From positions 1 to 23,522 of IMG/VR virus record IMGVR_UViG_3300027541_000294: 23,522 bases of DNA. One strand, given 5' to 3'. Source of the stretch: a virus. The notes beneath the pieces are model-generated. The model made no database searches, had not been told where the DNA came from, and saw only the letters and a list, made by a program, of their open reading frames with translations. A program made the translations under genes and the position numbers. How positions within the stretch are numbered: the first letter of the stretch is position 1; each line of letters opens with the position of its first letter. Positions 21,601 to 23,522 of this stretch are shown piece by piece.

Positions 21601-22260
21601 ATGGCGGCAAAAGATAAGCGCGGGAAGGTTAGAGATGGTTTGTATGGCGGATCAGAGGATCGGTTGAAGAATCCTTTTGAAGAGGATGACCAGATCGTGT
21701 TGGCGATGAATAGTGTGGCGGTCAGTGTGATGAAGAGAAAGCGTGAGGCGGATAAGGTTTGGGGATTAGATCGTTTGGCGGAACTTGTGAGCGAGGAAAC
21801 GCGGTTAAGGTTTTGGAAGCAGTTATGGCGGTGTAGGGATGCGCGGAAAGCAAGAGACGTTGAGGCGTATCGTTTGGCGTGTGGCGGGATGATGCGAGCG
21901 TTTGACGTGTTGGAGGCTGAAGCGAAGGCGATGAACGCTGAACCGTTGGCGGTAAGTGTTATGGAGGGTCAACGGGATGACGGGAGCGTGTTTGCGATTT
22001 GCGCTGATCCGGCAACTGTCCACGCCTACGCGGCCATGAGACCTAAGTGCGACTGCTGGACGATGGATGAGGTGGCGGTTATCTTGCAGCAGGAATTTTT
22101 TACGCAAGCGGTGAACATTAAACGGGCCATGCCTGGCGCGGAAGTGTTGACGCTTATGGCGGAAGAGGATATTGGTCCGGTGTACAAGGGAAGCAGTGAG
22201 CAGGCTTACGCGTTGAGCAAGGACGCGTTAAAGGCGATGGAACAAGCGAAAGGTAAGTGA
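21601..22260 (+). CDS. 219-residue protein of unknown function, upstream of small terminase
   Basis: ATG 21601 is chosen because GAGAAAGG lies nine bases upstream; an in-frame GTG at 21574 would add nine unlikely residues. The protein begins MAAKDKRGKVRDGLYGGSED and is mostly helical, with charged stretches (VMKRKREADKVWGLDRLAEL; LRFWKQLWRCRDARKARDVE), then a short beta part (VFAICADPATVHAYAAM) and the pair CDC in PKCDCWTMDE. There is no span or catalytic motif. Its position just before the small terminase suggests a DNA-binding or packaging-linked role, which is inference. Confidence 0.65.
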   Translation: MAAKDKRGKVRDGLYGGSEDRLKNPFEEDDQIVLAMNSVAVSVMKRKREADKVWGLDRLAELVSEETRLRFWKQLWRCRDARKARDVEAYRLACGGMMRAFDVLEAEAKAMNAEPLAVSVMEGQRDDGSVFAICADPATVHAYAAMRPKCDCWTMDEVAVILQQEFFTQAVNIKRAMPGAEVLTLMAEEDIGPVYKGSSEQAYALSKDALKAMEQAKGK

Positions 22261-22845
22261 GTGAACATGGAAGCAGAAAATCGAACTGAGGGCGATCTGA
22301 CGCGTTTGAGCGGCACTGGTGAGGCGGAAAGCGAAGAAGGCGCGGTGCGTGAAACGCGTGGCGCGGGATTGAGCAACGCGAAGCGTAGAGAGTTAAGGTC
22401 GATCGTGAATCGTGCGGTGCATAAGTTTCCAGGCGGCGAAGAGGGACTGTTTGAGCAGATCGGGAGCGGCGTGAAAGTGTCCGAGTTAATAGGCGCTCTT
22501 GGCGTAAGCGAGGGCGCGTTTTATTCGTGGGCGGAAACGACTCCCGAGCGCAGCGAAGAATTTGCGCGTGCACGCGCGAGGGCGGCACACGTTTTGGCTG
22601 AGCAAGGGTTGGCGATTGTCGATGGCGCTGACGCGGTTACGGCGAACCTGGCAAACGTCAGGGCGCGTTACCGGCAATGGCTCGCTGGCAAGTGGAACCA
22701 GCAAGCGTATGGAGAGAACAAGGCGCAAGTGAACGTTCAGGTGAACATCACTGACGCGCACCTGATGGCGAATCGATACCGCGAAACCGTCAACGCCGTA
22801 AACGTCGATGACAAAACCATCGATGTTGCGCCGCACAACGGGTAA
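22261..22845 (+). CDS. Terminase small subunit (Sf6-like)
   Basis: The 194-residue protein shows the features of Sf6/lambda-type small terminase subunits. After a disordered acidic start there is a helix-turn-helix-like part (VSELIGALGVSEGAFYSWAE, about 73-92), a helical centre (EEFARARARAAHVLAEQGLA) and the closing YRQWLAGKWNQQAYGENKAQ before a beta tail. It would bind the packaging site as a ring and load the large subunit. GTG 22261 has AAAGG seven bases before it; ATG 22267 is an alternative but is farther from that site. No large subunit follows directly. Confidence 0.82.
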   Translation: MNMEAENRTEGDLTRLSGTGEAESEEGAVRETRGAGLSNAKRRELRSIVNRAVHKFPGGEEGLFEQIGSGVKVSELIGALGVSEGAFYSWAETTPERSEEFARARARAAHVLAEQGLAIVDGADAVTANLANVRARYRQWLAGKWNQQAYGENKAQVNVQVNITDAHLMANRYRETVNAVNVDDKTIDVAPHNG

Positions 22846-22846
22846 A

Positions 22847-22866
22847 GCGTTGCGCTGACGCAACGC
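22847..22866. repeat. Perfect 8-bp hairpin after terS
   Basis: GCGTTGCG (22847-22854) and CGCAACGC (22859-22866) flank CTGA. It starts two bases after the terS stop codon. Only a weak T run follows (CTTTTA at 22872-22877), so it may be a poor terminator or a protein-binding hairpin. Confidence 0.65.
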
Positions 22867-22966
22867 GTGTCGCTTTTACGCCACGTCGCGTTCGCGCAAC
22901 ACCCCACCCTTCAGCGTTTCGAGGGGGCGGCGTAGGCGCGGCACCCCACACGCGCCCACTCATGCT

Positions 22967-23032
22967 TTGCATAACGGGCATCGCGTGGCTTGCCTTGCAT
23001 AACGGGCATCGCGTGGCTTGCCTTGCATAACG
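22967..23032 (+). repeat. 28-bp tandem direct repeat, 2.4 copies
   Basis: Two identical units of 28 bases, beginning TTGCATAACGGGCATCGCGT and ending GGCTTGCC, lie at 22967-22994 and 22995-23022, followed by the first ten bases of a third. Perfect identity implies recent duplication or strong selection. There are no spacers, so it is not CRISPR. Confidence 0.85.
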
Positions 23033-23106
23033 CGCCCTGCCCCCCCATTACCGTTCATCCGTTCGTCGGTTACCCAAAAAATTTTTGCGTAAACGCCCCC
23101 CATGAC

Positions 23107-23131
23107 TGTAAACGCGGTGTACATTTACACC
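23107..23131. promoter_or_regulatory. Overlapping inverted repeats, candidate operator
   Basis: TGTAAA (23107-23112) pairs with TTTACA (23124-23129), and GGTGTA (23116-23121) with TACACC (23126-23131) around CATT. The two palindromes overlap 25 bases before the 27-codon gene and recombinase. They may be alternative repressor sites or recombinase-binding sites. A TTGCGT at 23085 could be a -35 box, but no good -10 is seen. Confidence 0.45.
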
Positions 23132-23155
23132 ACTGACACAAACACAGGAAACGAG

Positions 23156-23239
23156 ATGAAGTCCACAACAGCAACATTGATCATTGGCGGCGCAATGTTT
23201 GGCGCTCTGTACGCAACGATGATTTGGATGGCGTTATGA
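23156..23239 (+). CDS. 27-residue single-span membrane peptide
   Basis: ATG 23156 follows a good AGGAAACG ribosome site, and the frame ends TGA at 23237-23239. The peptide starts MKST, then has one hydrophobic span (ATLIIGGAMFGALYATMIW). The stop overlaps the recombinase start as ATGA, suggesting coupled translation. It could be a real micro-protein or merely a leader that sets recombinase output. No family is recognised. Confidence 0.45.
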   Translation: MKSTTATLIIGGAMFGALYATMIWMAL

Positions 23240-23522
23240 ATTACGGTTATTTGCGCGTAAGCACTGATGAGCAAGCCAATGGCACAAGCCTTGACACGCA
23301 ACGCAGGGAAGTGACCGGAAACGCGTTAACGCATGGCTTGACGGTTGATCGGTTTATTGAAGATGCTGGTGTTTCGGGGCATTTGAATTTTCTTGATCGA
23401 TTGGCGGCAAGCGGTGTAACGCCACAGCCTGGTGATGTGATCATTGTGGCGAAGCTGGATCGGTTTAGCCGCAACTCGATGGATACGTTGAATACCGTTC
23501 ACGCGTTTAAGGAGCGCGGCAT
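23236..23522 (+). CDS. Serine recombinase/resolvase (3'-truncated by window edge)
   Basis: The visible 95 residues match the catalytic domain of serine recombinases: MNYGYLRVSTDEQANGTSLD with nucleophile Ser9, QRREV, then DVIIVAKLDRFSRNSMDTLN with the DRxSR motif whose arginines act at the phosphate. A break between FIEDAGVSG and the next strand is normal for the family. It would break and rejoin both strands of two DNA sites. Whether it is a large phage integrase, a small resolvase or an invertase cannot be told because the C-terminus is missing. The start overlaps the preceding peptide stop. The adjacent repeats could be its sites. Confidence 0.88.
   Translation, partial: MNYGYLRVSTDEQANGTSLDTQRREVTGNALTHGLTVDRFIEDAGVSGHLNFLDRLAASGVTPQPGDVIIVAKLDRFSRNSMDTLNTVHAFKERG

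Larger units (their letters stand above)
22846..23155. other. GC-rich non-coding segment with repeats between terS and the recombinase
   Basis: No convincing gene is present for 310 bases. In order it holds a hairpin at 22847-22866, a CG-rich stretch, a 28-bp tandem repeat at 22967-23032, a run of seven C (23040-23046), an A6T5 tract likely to bend DNA (23076-23086), and overlapping inverted repeats at 23107-23131. This make-up is what one expects at a packaging site or an attachment site. Either would suit the neighbours, the small terminase on the left and a serine recombinase on the right. Confidence 0.6.

Noticed and set aside
22154-22588. 144-codon - strand frame opposite the small terminase
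   Set aside because: It is very rich in Arg, Pro and Ser with no motif; the + strand genes here have recognisable features and ribosome sites.
22967-23032. Short direct repeats resembling a CRISPR array
   Set aside because: The two 28-bp units are directly joined with no spacers and no cas genes are present.
1-23522. tRNA or rRNA genes
   Set aside because: No cloverleaf with the T-loop GTTCRANNC and matching arms, and no rRNA sequence, was noticed by eye. A tRNAscan run on both strands would settle the matter.

Overview
The window looks like part of a tailed double-stranded DNA bacteriophage or prophage genome. Every supported gene is on the + strand. Genes are packed head to tail with many 4-base ATGA or GTGA stop/start overlaps, and the set contains virion, lysis, recombination, replication and packaging genes with no cellular housekeeping genes. 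No host can be named. Proteobacterial-type Shine-Dalgarno sites and sigma70-like promoter boxes fit a Gram-negative host, which is inference. No portal, major capsid protein, large terminase or DNA polymerase is visible, so this is only part of the genome. Both edges cut a gene.

Layout. (1) 2-2548: the end of a virion protein with exact 20-residue repeats, a tail-fibre-like protein, an inserted HNH endonuclease and two small proteins. (2) 2558-3895: a lysis cassette of two tiny single-span membrane proteins, a three-span GTA-type holin and a GH24 lysozyme. (3) 3897-11827: large virion proteins, including a beta-rich structural protein, a protein with three DUF4214-like modules on Pro/Thr linkers, and a run of Gln/Ala-rich internal or DNA-ejection-like proteins, one ending in a Peptidase_S74 chaperone domain. 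A strong terminator at 11876-11902 closes this late operon.

(4) 11903-17273: an early or middle operon behind a palindromic control region. It holds a RuvC-like resolvase, small proteins, two GT-A glycosyltransferases, a GNAT acetyltransferase, a second HNH endonuclease, a DUF2800 RecB-like nuclease with a probable Fe-S cluster, and a probable ssDNA-binding protein. An internal promoter lies at 14797-14825 and a second terminator at 17294-17320. (5) 17339-21364: a half-size DegT-type aminotransferase, two related small proteins, a NeuD-type sugar O-acyltransferase and a primase-helicase. (6) 21364-21575: a dense array of a 9-bp repeat (GCGTCCGAA) with a large hairpin, the best candidate for a replication origin. 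(7) 21601-22845: an unknown protein and the small terminase subunit. (8) 22846-23155: a GC-rich, repeat-bearing non-coding segment that could be a packaging or attachment site. (9) 23156-23522: a 27-residue membrane peptide and the start of a serine recombinase.

How the parts fit together. The primase-helicase, ssDNA-binding protein, RecB-like nuclease and RuvC-like resolvase form a replication/recombination set next to the iteron-like array. The two glycosyltransferases, the DegT-like enzyme, the NeuD-like acyltransferase and possibly the GNAT look like a dispersed sugar-modification set, perhaps for altering host surface glycan. That role is inference. The serine recombinase hints at a temperate life style.
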